Program-made: the position numbers and the translations under genes | DNA from: Liolophura sinensis | Taxonomy: Eukaryota; Mollusca; Polyplacophora; Chitonida; Chitonidae | Length of the DNA stretch: 64,000 nucleotides | Reading direction: 5' to 3' | NCBI RefSeq assembly: GCF_032854445.1 | Contig: NC_088303.1 | Span: 17,367,501 to 17,431,500, forward strand | Shown here: positions 11,738 to 22,634 of the stretch, piece after piece | Position numbering within the stretch: position 1 is the stretch's first letter | Layout: the number at the start of each line of letters is the position of its first letter | Notes under the pieces: generated by a model | What the model was told of the DNA's origin: nothing | The model's database searches: none | What the model saw: the letters and a program-made list of their open reading frames with translations, nothing else

Positions 11738-11830
11738 AACCAAGGACGTTCCAAGCCAGCAATCGCAAGACCAATTCCCAAACGACGTTAAACACAACTA
11801 CCAAAGAACTAAGAAAGTATATAAAGTACG
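11738..11830 (+). repeat. Dispersed short repeat, copy 1 of 4
   Basis: Contains CAATCGCAAGAC, a CATTTCCAAAACACC-like block, then a CAAAGAA-TATAT-AA segment. Related copies are at about 13318-13442, 19265-19345 and 20010-20130; the two at 13.3 and 20.0 kb also share TAGTAAATAATCCT and TGTAAGAGGGA. Confidence 0.5.
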
Positions 11831-12977
11831 AAAATAGGACAGAATCATACAAAGAGAATCAGCATTTTTGTCAAGTGTATTTCCAGGTGTCCTTTTGTTA
11901 AAATCATCCTTGTATACTCGACATGAAGGATCGGTAGTGTTAATTAGATCGTCATCAGTCTGTGCAAGCGTTAATTAAGTCGTCCTTAGTGTACGTGAAT
12001 TCGTTAATTTGGTCGTTCTTAGTCTTATACTCCTTACAGCACATGCTTCGCTCTCTACGTTCACTTTACATCGCTACGACCTGTTGACCAGCTTGTCCTC
12101 TGAAATTTGGTTTGGTTTTGGCTAAGCCTCATCACTAGTGTCCTACCGGAGACCTATAATCAGTATTCGTTGATAAAATTGTTCCAGGTAAAATTCGGAA
12201 TCATGGTTTGCATATTACAGATAAAGAGAAATACGTGTGTTGAACGGACTGTTACAAACAAAAGTTGAAAAAAGAGATTTTGTTTCTTCTGACATCACTT
12301 TCTGCCTCGTTGCCATGACCCTACAACGTTACTCAAGATTTCTGTACAAAATTTACTTGTGGGGGTAGTGATGTAAAGGTAAAGAGCGGAGCGTACGTTG
12401 TGAGGAGTATATCTTGGTCTGTGCACATGAGCTGGGAACTTAAGAATCGGCTTTCCGTGAAGTTGTCATGAGGAACACATTAAATAAGTTTCTTCTTCGC
12501 ACTAAACCATTATTTTAGCGCAAAATAGTGACCTTCAAGCTTTTCTTAAATGGTTTCGTGCACGGAGTTCGAACTGAAGAAGCAGAATTTTATAATGAGT
12601 ATATCTCCAGGTATAGCTTGGTAGAAAACCATCCTTGTGAACGACATGGCTGGGTATGATATAATGTCTAGTGTCTTCGGCATAATACTTCAGTGACGGC
12701 AGTACTTTGGCCGCATGGACTCACGCTGCCACAAGAATACACAGAAGACGTATACAATACAAACACCTAATGACTCCTCGCCGTCCTTTAACTGAAAAAT
12801 TGTTCTGCACGGCCAAAACCACAAGCATTCGTTAATGTAATCGAGGGGGCTGTGCACGGGTGCCACACTTCAGAATGACCATTTTGCAGTTTGACGTATA
12901 GTTTTCCGTTTGTCAAACTTTTCGTGCGCGACTTGACAGTAAACCTCCTGGTGTACATTATATATGTAGTTTTGTTG

Positions 12978-13258
12978 TTGGGCCTCCGTGGCTCGGGTGG
13001 TTAGCGCGCTAGCGCAGCGCAATGACCTAAGAGTCCCTCATCAATGCGGTCGCTGTGAGTTCAAGTCCAGCTCATGCTGGCTTCGTCTCCGGCCGTAAGT
13101 GGGAAGGTCTTCTAGCAACCTGCGGATGGTCGTGGGTTTCCCCCGGGCTCTGCCCGGTTTCCACCCACCATAATGCTGGCCGCCGTCGTATAAGTGAAAT
13201 ATTCTTGAGTACGGCGTAAAACACCACTCAAATAAATGTAAATAAATAAATAAATTTA
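12978..13258 (+). repeat. SINE-A, near full length
   Basis: Full order is visible: tRNA-like head (GGCCTCCGTGGCTCGGGTGG), TTAGCGCGCTAGCGCAGCG, GTTCAAGTCCAGCTCATG, central GCAACCTGCGGATGGTCGTG, 3' GTATAAGTGAAATATTCTTG and an AAAT tail. The flanking TGTAGTTTTGTTG (12965-12977) and TGTTGTTTTGTTG (13259-13271) look like a target-site duplication with one mismatch. Confidence 0.92.
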
Positions 13259-13317
13259 TGTTGTTTTGTTGAATTGTGTTGGAAATGGGTAAAGTCTAAC
13301 GTTCGTATTGCCTACTA

Positions 13318-13442
13318 CTCGTAAACCATAAAGGGTTATTCCAACACGTTAATCGCAAGACGCATTCCAAAACACCAGATCCCAAAGGAATATGTAAGAA
13401 ATTATTTGGAGCATAGTAAATAATCCTAGTAACATGTAAGAG
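13318..13442 (+). repeat. Dispersed short repeat, copy 2 of 4
   Basis: Shares AATCGCAAGAC, CCAAAACACCAGATCC and TAGTAAATAATCCT with the copy at 20010-20130, with point differences and no obvious terminal repeats. Confidence 0.55.
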
Positions 13443-13470
13443 GGAACAGTCAACAGTTTTCAATGAAGCA

Positions 13471-13500
13471 TTTATTTATTTATTTATTTATTTATTTATT
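13471..13500 (+). repeat. TTTA microsatellite
   Basis: About seven uninterrupted TTTA units. The rest of 13501-14313 shows homopolymer tracts (a G run near 13650) but no gene. Confidence 0.9.
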
Positions 13501-14324
13501 CGGGACTCAAGACTTTCAGCTTGAAATCCTATTGTTATTGTTAGGTTTATTATTCTCGGCAAGACTGTCACGTTTCTGGCGAAAACGGCAAGTCATAAAT
13601 TCAAGAAACTTCAGTATGTTTTAGAGTAAGGACTAAGTTTTTTTTGGTGGGGGGGGGGGTGCTGAAACGGCCACGTGAGTTGGCGGTCATATTGCATTTA
13701 ACTGAAAACACTTTGAAATGAAACTCCTCTTAAAGGAATGAATCTTCTGAAAGTGTTTTCTTCCCGACCTTTTTTTAAGTTTTTAATTTTTCGATTTTTA
13801 TGCAGATTAGTCTTTGACTATGATTTGAAAATTGCGCAAAAGTAGGTTAATTAAAACAACCAGAATAAAGCGTTGTCTAGTATAATTTGAGGTCAGGATC
13901 ACGAATCTGCAATTGGTTTTTTTTGCTGTTACGTGTAACAAAAGTTTGTATGTGATACCTGGAAATTTCGGATTCAAATCCAGTATATTCCTTTTCATTT
14001 TTGCCGCGTTCTTTACTCAGCTTCTTCATATTTGTTATTACTATTAGTAATATAATTTATAGAGGATTTACATAGCCGAACTGCTGTACTCCGAACTTTT
14101 CTTTTATTAATGTGTACAAGTTGAAAACCACTCGTCGTTAATTTCCACATCAGTAGTGAATATAGGTATAAAAGGGGCCATGTGATAAAAGGCTAAAATT
14201 AGTAAAATTCACAAGCAGAACTAAAACATTTATCCCGGAAAATGTTTTTAAACATCATGGTGTGACAAATAAACGTATTTAAACTAGTGGATGGCTAATT
14301 TGCATAGCGATTTTAATTGGGTTG

Positions 14325-14684
14325 CGTGAGTTAGTGCTTAGGGTTTAAAGTCGTACTTAACAATTTTTCAGTCATATGACAACGAAGGAGTCCTTAGAGT
14401 GTATGTAATGTGCCTCCTTGTTGCAGGACGGACTTCACCGCTCTTTTATCTAATGCTGCTTCACTTAGACGATTTACCGAAGGGAAGTAATCTGCCCCGT
14501 CCCAGCCTTTATACTGATACGAGTCCAGCAGTCGTTGTATTATCCCCTTAATGTTGAACGCCAAGCGAGAAAGTTACAACTCCCTCTTTTAAGGTCTTAG
14601 GTGTGACTCGACTGACCCTGGATTGACCCTAGATCTACCGCTCCCGCAGCGGACGCTCTACCAATTGTGCTACTGGGGCTGGTC
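14325..14684 (-). repeat. SINE-B, full-length reference copy
   Basis: Read on the minus strand: tRNA-like head with box-A-type sequence (GCACAATTGGTAGAGCGTCC), a body of about 250 bp, then GTCATATGACTGAAAAATTG and a TTAAGTACGACTTTAAACCC tail. TAATTGGGTTG (14314-14324) and TAATTGGATTG (14685-14695) flank it as an 11-bp target-site duplication with one mismatch. Confidence 0.85.
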
Positions 14685-14766
14685 TAATTGGATTGAATCT
14701 GCATTACAAATGGGCCGGATATGGCGAGGAGGGAATTTAGCTATCAATGAACAAAATAGGAGAGCA

Positions 14767-14860
14767 GGGGCCTCCGTGGATCAGTTGGTTAGCGCGCTAG
14801 CGCGGTGTAATGACACAGGAGCCTCTCACCAATGCAGTCGGTGTGAGTCCAAGTCCAGCT
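14767..14860 (+). repeat. SINE-A head fragment fused to the LINE
   Basis: GGGGCCTCCGTGGATCAGTT through GTCCAAGTCCAGCT, then an abrupt switch to LINE sequence in the opposite orientation. Only the 5' third of the SINE is present. Confidence 0.85.
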
Positions 14861-17420
14861 TCGCATCGATACAAGAGGACAGGCATAACTGTCTGGTCAA
14901 ATAATTCTAAGATACATTCAGTGTTGAGATCAAGGTTACAAGTATTTTTGTAAAACACAATACATTGCCTTTGTTCCTTGCTCAACATTCTTTTTCATTG
15001 CATAACTAAATTTTCTATTTGAAAAATGCCCAAAGACACTTAAAATGATCAACCACACTACGTTGTTCTCCACATCGTGCAAAGTCTTCATTTCGGTTAT
15101 TTCAACTTTCAAAGATAACAACTTTTGATTTTTCAACATTTATTCCTAGTTCCCAATACCTGTAACATTCTTCATAAGCATTTGACATATTTTGCAATTC
15201 AGGTCGTGAAATTGCTATTATCACAGTATCATCTGAATATATTAGGGGTAAATAGTTTTATATACAAACTATTTGTCTGGACTGCAATTACATTTCACCT
15301 ATTGCGTTCCACATAGGTTTCCAAATCATTTAAAAATGTAGGGGGCCTCCGTGGCTCAGTTGGTTAGCGCCCTAGCGCAGCGTATTGACCCAGCAGTCTC
15401 TCACCAATGCGGTCGCTGTGAATTTATGCTGGCTTTCTCTCTGGCCGTACGTGGGAAGGTCTGTCAGGAACCTGCGGATGGCCGTGGGTTTCCCCCGGGC
15501 ACTGCCCGGTTTCCACCCACCATAATGCTGACCGCCGTCGTATAAGTGAAATATTCTTGAGTACGGCGTAAAACACCAATCAAATAAATAAATAAATAAA
15601 AATATAGAAAATAACAATGGTGAAAGATTTCCCCCGTGCCTAACCCCACTTTTGCAAGGGCAGTAGTTCAACATATGGTTATTAACTTGTACACATGATT
15701 TAATGTCATTGTACACTGATAAAATCACATCAAGAATTTTACCTGTTACACCATGCTTCGTAATTTTGAACCACACTCGGTTCCTTCAACCTTTGTCGAA
15801 GGCTTTGCTGAGATCAATAAAAGCACAATATAACTTTTGTCTTTCTGACTTTGCTTTTTCTGACAAAAGGGTAACATTTAAAATTTGATCCATTGAAGAA
15901 AACCTTTTACTGAATCCTGCGTGACTCTAGCAGACAGAAGATCATTAGATTCAAGATACACTGAGAGTCGTTTATATAAAATAGCTGTACAGAACTTGCC
16001 CATGCTGCTTACAGAAGTGAATGAGTGGTAATTAGCCGAATTCATGTTGTTACCCATATTCTTGAAAACAGGCTTAATTATACCCGTGCACCAGTCTTTA
16101 GGTACACATTCAGTATCTAACATCATATTTTTTTTTAAAAATCAGATAGATATCTTTCATGATTGGGAATGTTTCTTTAATGTATTCGTTAACTATAGTG
16201 TCAGCACCTCCAGATTTATTGTTGTAAATCTGTTTTACAATGCTTTCTGATTCCCCAAGGGTAATCTTCTTATTCAGAGGATCAGCGTCTGCCTCGCTGG
16301 TAATTTCCCTGCCCATACAAATTCCTCCAGGTGAATCCCTGAAATGAGTAAAAGCTTGTATCCAAAGGGAGCATTGTTTCTTCACATTTGTAATTGAATT
16401 TGTTAATGTAATTCTAAAAAGCCTTTGGGTTACTATTTCTGAGCATACCTATCTCTTTCTGCGATTCTGTTTATGTATTTTGCCAAAAGTGTTTTTGTAC
16501 TTTTTGCTAGACGTGAGTACTAGGTCTGTGTTTTTGTGGGTTCTATGCTTTCTGCGATTTCTTTAAGCAGCGTTATATTCGGCCCTTTTTCTGTACCTTC
16601 CTTGTCAAAGCATGGAATTTTTTGACTTGCAGAAGGTGTTCTTTTTGTATGCTTGTACCGTTACGGCTTCTAAAGATCCCTAACGCCGGCTCAACTAGGA
16701 TGTTTTATATATTTTTAGCTATTTTGTCCATAGTGTTTTGTGTGATATTTTCTCGACCTTTCTCATTCAGATTGAGTAAAGCACTTAATACATCGCATAT
16801 TTTACCTTCGTTAATGTTCTCTAAATATAGATTTTTTTGTCGTTGTTCCCTCTTCGCCGTTTGTTTCCAATTGTTTTGAGGTTTATCCGTGTGCTGTTTG
16901 TGTCACATTGTACACGCCATCGAAGACTAAAAGAGACAGGACAGTGGACATCTGAGAACAAAGCGCACAATTCGACTTACTTCAGAACACATGATATTCT
17001 TTAACCCGTCTGTTGAACTAATGTAATGTTCTGTTGTACCAATTTGGTAGTGACATTTCCAATACCTTTGTTATTTCCTAACCGACCATTGCATATGAAA
17101 ATGTTTTTAAACTTACACGGTTGTAGTAGTCTATTACCACAACTATAAGCATTTCTTTTTTACCACTGTTATTTCGCTGAAGAGGGATTCTCATTTCTGG
17201 AAGTAAAAGTCGTTGGTTCATATAATCAATAACGAAGGAGTCAGTATTAATTTCCTCAACTGCAAAAGAGTCTACAACACACAGTTTTCACCACTGTATT
17301 TAGTCTCCGCTAGCCCCATTATGTCGAATTCTGAAATAAACTCACAAAATTCAGGGTCTCTAAGCTTCGAGCGAATGACGTTCACATTCAGGTATAGAAC
17401 CTTAAGTTTTTTTCATTGTT
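14861..17420 (-). mobile_element. Decayed APE-type non-LTR retrotransposon (LINE), interrupted by a SINE
   Basis: On the minus strand, reading from high to low coordinates, endonuclease pieces come first: LNVNVIRSKLRDPEFCEFIS and FDIMGLAETKYSGENC near 17290-17410, FICNGRLGNNKGIGNVTT near 17050-17100, and FSDVHCPVSFSL near 16925-16965. Reverse-transcriptase pieces follow: YNNKSGGADTIVNEYIKE near 16200, VPKDWCTGIIKPVFKN near 16070-16110, GVRHGGNLSPLLFSIFL near 15605-15660, SDDTVIIAISRPELQN near 15180-15235 and YWELGINVEKSKVVIF near 15120-15170. These match the SDHxP endonuclease signature and the YADD-type RT active-site box in family order. Many stops and frameshifts make it dead. The SINE-A at 15342-15600 splits the segment between LFSIFL and NDLE. 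The 3' end is lost at the junction with the SINE-A head. Confidence 0.88.
15342..15600 (+). repeat. SINE-A inserted in the LINE reverse transcriptase
   Basis: Near full length but missing about 16 bp after the GTCGCTGTGA segment. AAAAATGTAG on the left and AAAAATATAG on the right are a likely target-site duplication. The LINE frame context resumes on both sides, so the insertion postdates the LINE. Confidence 0.9.
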
Positions 17421-18002
17421 TTTCGCTTCCTGGAATCTTGTGCGTGCCATTGCTTTTGTTCGGGTTTTCAGCTGTGTTCTGGAACGGCAAATGTGGATAT
17501 ATAAAGGATTGTAAATCCAGGGTACCCGCGGTATGTAAATTCTCTGTAATAAGACAGCTGTTCTAGATCGGGCTGGATTTCTCGAACATCTGTCTAGAAG
17601 TTCACTTCCATCTGTTGTTGGTAATAGTGCATACTGTAAGTAAAGTATACAAAACCGCAAAGTTAGAGTTCACTGTTGAAAAAGTACTTTGCTGTTTAAC
17701 TCACAATCAGTGCAGATAAATTAGCCTGTCCCTTCCAAAGTAACGTTTACAGTGAACTATAGCTACGGGTACCGATGCCAGGGTTCCATGACGCCACTTC
17801 CAAGTTGCATAATTGTCATCTCCTTGCCCTATAAGATCTAATGCTCTCCTACTTTAATGACTTAAGACCCAAAGTCCTTCAGGGCTATATCCATGCTTAT
17901 TTACACTACAGTTTCAATGCAGTTAAAATAGCAATGCAAATTAAGCCATCCATTGGTCTGAATACATTTATTTGCCACACCATAACCCCTACAAACTACC
18001 TC
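17421..18002. other. Region upstream of the LINE, no recognised gene
   Basis: May include the LINE 5' part. A 90-codon minus-strand frame at 17388-17660 ends in FQEAKNNEKNLRF and runs into the endonuclease. Nothing else was recognised. Confidence 0.35.
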
Positions 18003-18178
18003 TTAGCATACCAATGTGGCGCTCGTGCCAAAACAATCATCATGCTGCCCCAAATCCATATTAGCATACCAATGTGGCGCTCGTGCCAAAACAATCATCA
18101 TGCTGCCCCAAACCCATATTAGCACATCAATGTGGTGCTCATAGCAACCAATCGCCGTGCTGCCCCAAAATCCACATT
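18003..18178 (+). repeat. 58-bp tandem repeat, three copies
   Basis: Units start at 18003, 18061 and 18119 with TTAGCATACCAATGTGGCGC or a variant and end in CATGCTGCCCCAAA-CCATA. The first two are almost identical and the third is diverged. Confidence 0.85.
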
Positions 18179-18367
18179 TGTATATCATGCATTTTTTCTA
18201 GATATAGCTGTACTATACAGCTAAATTATACAAACAATACAAACTGTCGCTGTTGTAATCTTTCTAAAGAAGAGATTTTTTTATTAGGTAAATGTGTACG
18301 AAACTAGATGTCAACACAGATATTCATATAGCAACTCTCAACCAAAATGAACGTTCCAGGCCAATAG

Positions 18368-18519
18368 GAGGAGGCTTCGTGGTCGAGATGATTAGCGTAC
18401 CAGTGTGGCGCAATGACCCAGGAGCCTCTCACCATAGCGGTCGCTCTGAGTTCAAGTCCAGCTCATACTGGTTTCCTCTCCGGTGATACTGGGAAGATCT
18501 CCCAGCAACCTGCGGATCG
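18368..18519 (+). repeat. SINE-A 5' half, interrupted by a foldback element
   Basis: GGAGGCTTCGTGGTCGAGAT through GCAACCTGCGGATCG. The same SINE resumes at 19140-19262 after a 620-bp insertion. Confidence 0.85.
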
Positions 18520-19139
18520 CCCTTGATGACTAAGTTTGCTTTTTTATGTTTGTTCTGACGCTCGCATAGTCATGACTGGGTGCTATTTACCCTTGCAGGA
18601 AGCTTCGCAAAGTTTCGGAAAACAGTCCATTATTAACCTCGTCGGCGTGTCCAGTTACTCCTTTACAATGCTTAGGGTTATAGTGCACCAAACTGATACA
18701 ATTCCGAGCTGCCAATCCTCCCAATGGTCTATAACCATCCATATTTAATGAAGTTCAACCTCGCCGCTGGTTTAAAATTCCCACAATGGCCGCTAGACAC
18801 GAATCGGTCTAAGAGTATATATCAAATCAAGTGTTATTTCTTGCGTTACGAGGTCAAAGCATTGTATGACGACATAAATTCGGGAGAGGTTATTGTTCTA
18901 TAATGTTCAACTAAAATAACGGAAGGAAAGATACAAAATTCATAGACTGAAGATTAGACTTATAAGTCTAAGATCGTTTCGTGATTCCGGGTCCTGGTGC
19001 TTTATAAGACCCCAAGCATGGTAAAGGAGTAACTGGACAGGCCGGGGAGGTTACTAATAGACTGTTCTACAAAACTTTACGAAGCAGGTGGTGAATAGGA
19101 TCTAGCCGTGACTATGCAAGCGCCAGAACAAGGGTTACT
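18520..19139. mobile_element. Foldback MITE with long terminal inverted repeats and 9-bp target duplication
   Basis: The left arm (18520 to about 18705) and right arm (about 18982-19139, reverse complement) share CCCTTG, CGCTYGCATAGTCAYG, a TAACCTCNNCGGC-type block, TGTCCAGTTACTCCTTTACM and ATGCTTRGGGT. The right arm lacks about 23 bp near its tip. The insertion duplicated the SINE target: TGCGGATCG (18511-18519) and TGCGGGTGG (19140-19148) each differ by one base from TGCGGATGG in other SINE-A copies. Long arms with a 9-bp duplication are typical of Mutator-like non-autonomous elements. No transposase frame is present inside. Confidence 0.85.
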
Positions 19140-19262
19140 TGCGGGTGGCCGTGCGCACCGCCATGGGCCCTGTCCGTTTTCCTCTCCCCATAATGCTAGC
19201 CGATGTCGTCTAAGTGAAATATTCTTGAGTACGTCGTAAAACACCAATCAAATAAATAAATT
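19140..19262 (+). repeat. SINE-A 3' half, distal to the foldback element
   Basis: TGCGGGTGGCCGTGCG, then CCCCATAATGCTAGCCGATG, GTGAAATATTCTTGAGTACG and an AAAT tail. It completes the copy begun at 18368. Confidence 0.88.
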
Positions 19263-20292
19263 CCGGGTCAACAATCGCAACATCAATTTCCAAAACACAG
19301 TTTAACACACACCAAAGAAATATATGTACGATGTAAGAAGTTAGGAAGGATTTCTGCAAGGGGAAGAAGCCAATTTTTCAGTGATGATGGAAAGTCGCAG
19401 AAGAATGTTCAAGGTGAATGAACTAAATCAGTATCCAAATCGTTTACAGAGCTAGTTTAGAAGTGGTCAACAATCAAAAAATGATATGAACATATAGCCC
19501 CCAATACCATGTTAAAATGAATTAACCACAATAATTATAGCGCCTTATGTCGATTTAATCAGATCTTATTATCTAACTAAATAATACTACCTGTGACAGG
19601 GTCACTCTTATTTATTCAGGTTTAGGAGAACAATATTTCAACTCATACATGCTGTTGTCCGCGAATGTTTTGCGCATTGCTCAGTTTCTCTGAACAACCG
19701 TGGTAAGCGGTGTATAAGGGCGTTATACACAACTTATCAATTTTGTAAGTTCGGATCATACCGTTGAGACTAGACTTCCGCTTTCTGGTGTGAAAAGGGC
19801 TAAATCCCCTTGGTTTATCACGTAACCCCCAACCAGGTGTATAAACGCATCACACACCTCAAGCTCAGGTTATAACCCTTATATATCGCCTGACCTGAAC
19901 GTTATGCAGTTTTACTAACTACTCACTTAGGCGAGCAGCTGGTGTTCTTTGAATGCCTTGTTGGCTGTGATTTTAATGGAAGTTGTTATGCAGAGTTGGA
20001 ATTTATTTCAAGCCGATAATCGAAAGACACATTTCCAAAACACCCTAAAACACCAGATCCGAAAGAAAGATATAAAAAATTACATAGAAATAGTAAATAA
20101 TCCTGGTAACGTGTAAGAGGGAAAAATCATGTATATATTTAATACTTGATATGATGGCGGTCAGTTACAGGTGCAGAAAACTGCAGTGACTGGCGTAAAC
20201 CACCGACCTTTAGAAAATTACTGATAATGTTTTTCCACATGCATGCAACATACAGTTATGTACACCATTTTGGTGGATGACGTTGTCTTCAG
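19263..20292. other. Intergenic with two dispersed-repeat copies
   Basis: Holds related short repeats at about 19265-19345 and 20010-20130 and a short inverted repeat (GTGTATAA and TTATACAC) at about 19712-19732. I see no gene. Confidence 0.45.
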
Positions 20293-20304
20293 TTAACGAA
20301 TTGA

Positions 20305-20577
20305 TTTATTGATTGACTTATTTGATTGGTGATTTACGCCGTACTCAAGAATATTTCACTTATACGACGGCGGTCAGCATTATGGTGGGTGGAAACCGGG
20401 TACAGCCCGGGGGAAACCCACGACCATCCGCAGGTTGCTGCAAGACCTTCCCACGTACGGCCGGAGAGGAACCCAGCATGAGCTGGACTGGAACTCACAG
20501 CGACCGCATTGGTGAGAGACTCCTGGGTCATTACGCTGCGCTAGCGCGCTAACCAACTGAGCCACGGAGGCCCCGAA
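20305..20577 (-). repeat. SINE-A, full length, with perfect 12-bp target-site duplication
   Basis: The complete family order is present in reverse complement, ending in CAACTGAGCCACGGAGGCCC. TTAACGAATTGA flanks it exactly at 20293-20304 and 20578-20589. Confidence 0.96.
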
Positions 20578-20604
20578 TTAACGAATTGAAGGCTGTGGTG
20601 ACGG

Positions 20605-21290
20605 CCACAGAAGCGTCGAGAACCTCTGATCGACACCTAGGTCACACAAGTGCCGAGAACCACTTATCTACACCTAGACCACACAAGCGTCGAGAACTGC
20701 TTATCGACACCTAGGCCACACAAGCGTCGAGAACCGCTTATCGACACCTAGGTCACACAAGTTCCGAGAACCGCTTATCGACACCTAGGTCACACAAGCG
20801 TCGAGAACCGCTTATCTACACCTAGGCCACACAAGTGCCGAGAACCGCTTATCGACACCTAGGTCACACAAGCGTCGAGAACCACTTATCGACACCTAGG
20901 CCATACAAGCGTCGAGAACCGCTTATCGACACCTAGGCCACGCAAGCGTCGAGATCCGCTTATCGACACCTAGGCCACACAAGTGCCGAGAACCGCTTAT
21001 CGACACCTAGGCCACACAAGTGTCGAGAACCGCTTATCGACACCTAGACCACACAAGCGTCGAGAACCGCTTATCGACACCTAGGCCACACAAGTGCCGA
21101 GAACCGCTTATCGACACCTAGGCCACACAAGTGTCGAGAACCGCTTATCGACACCTAGACCACACAAGTGTCGAGAACCGCTTATCGACACCTAGGCCAC
21201 ACAAGTGTCGAGAACCGCTTATCGACACCTAGGCCACACAAGTGCCGAGAACCGCTTATCGACTCCTAGATCACACAACCCTCGTGAACC
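20605..21290 (+). repeat. 37-bp minisatellite, about 18 units
   Basis: The unit runs CACAAGCGTCGAGAACCGCT then TATCGACACCTAGGCCA. Units vary mainly at AAGCGTC/AAGTGTC/AAGTGCC and GGCC/GGTC/GACC. Many contain GTGTCGA and TCGACAC separated by 10 bases, a perfect 7-bp hairpin stem, and most contain an AvrII site (CCTAGG). Two decayed outlier units lie at about 21625-21690. There is no unique spacer between units. Confidence 0.95.
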
Positions 21291-21731
21291 TCTTTGTCAC
21301 ATATTGTTGGTCACGTGAATAAAAAAATTAAAATCTGTCAGCAATGTGAACTGGGTAGAACTCACCCAAGAAATGGTCAATATTTAAATCTCACGGAAAC
21401 AGGCAGCGGGACAAAAGGCAGTGGAGACGACAACGGTGGCTGAGCTATGAGAACAGCCTGAGGAACAATGAAAAATGAATGGTTAAATCAAGCCACATAC
21501 ACAGGGTGGCCGTAAATTAGGAACGTGTCTAAATAAAGAGAGAGAATAAGTAATGCGTCTGAATGTACAAGTACTAACTTTTTAGCTCAGAATAACAACA
21601 CAAAGACGAAATTTCACTTGTGACACGCTTATTGACACCTAGTCCACACAGGCGTCGTGAACCGCTTATTGACACCTAGGCCCCTCACCTAGAAGTAAGG
21701 CCGGTGAAATCTACAAATTCCCTGTTCAAGG

Positions 21732-21897
21732 CCGCCAATGATGCAGGGAATACATTCTAGGCACGACAACAAATTCAAATTTCAAACTTGAGAGGCCAGA
21801 TAATCCTACGTATACAAGGCCATCATGTTCGTGGTATTTACCACACTTTGCAGTTGTAAAGCCAGATAGGACGACAACTAAAACGTGTATTGTGATC
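21732..21897 (+). repeat. Direct repeat, left copy
   Basis: Begins CCGCCAATGATGCAGGGAAT and ends GGACGACAACTAAAACG. The same segment recurs at 22489-22634, 757 bp downstream, with about 20 bp deleted in the right copy. The first 60 bp are identical. Confidence 0.85.
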
Positions 21898-22488
21898 GAT
21901 GCCTTTACAAAGACTGATGTTCTGTGCCTAAATGATGTCATACACCAAAGATCTATTATTGAGATGCAGAAAGAAACCGGTGCCTGCGAGGTCGCTCTGT
22001 GTTAAGGAATAATATTCAAATCTCAATTTTTTTTCAGGCTTACTCATCATACTTGATGGTCACAGAGTTTCAGCTAAATTCTTTTGTGCAAGGTTTAAGA
22101 GTTTGGAAGCAATGGTTTGGAGAAACCAATCAGACTAAGTTTAGTGTCACTGCTAGGAATACATGCGCATGAGATTATACTGCATAGGGTTGGTTGTTCA
22201 GAAGTGTATTAAAAATGAAGCCCGCCTTACATGTAAATCTAAACATCATTCTTGTTCTAATACAAAATTACTAGAAATCAAGTCCAGACTAAATTTAATG
22301 CAGAACTTAACTGCTAATATACCTTTGAACAACTATAGTACCCGTTGTCCTGGGACAGAGCCATAAAATGACCAAATTAATCCCTGTTGAGAGATTTGGA
22401 GAAAGAAAACTGCCAGATGAATACGACTTCACCGGGGTGGTTTTTGGAGTGAATTCTTCCCCATTTCTTGTCCTATTTGTATCAAGGC

Positions 22489-22634
22489 CGCCAATGATGC
22501 AGGGAATACATTCTAGGCACGACAACAAATTCAAATTTCAAACTTGAGAGACAAGATAAGCCTACAGGCACAAGGCCGTCATGCTTGTGGTATTTAAGCC
22601 GGATAGGACGACAACTAAAACGCGTATTGCGTTT
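22489..22634 (+). repeat. Direct repeat, right copy
   Basis: Partner of 21732-21897. It lacks the segment ACCACACTTTGCAGTTGTAA and carries scattered substitutions in its second half. Confidence 0.85.

Larger units (their letters stand above)
10253..12964. other. Intergenic, no recognised gene
   Basis: Upstream side of the receptor gene. It holds only a SINE-A tail fragment (10941-10990, minus), a copy of a dispersed short repeat near 11738-11830 and a SINE-B tail scrap at 12769-12807. No coding signal was recognised on either strand. Confidence 0.5.

Noticed and set aside
20605-21290. CRISPR array
   Set aside because: The 37-bp units are contiguous with no unique spacers, there are no cas genes, and the setting is animal nuclear DNA. 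It is a minisatellite.
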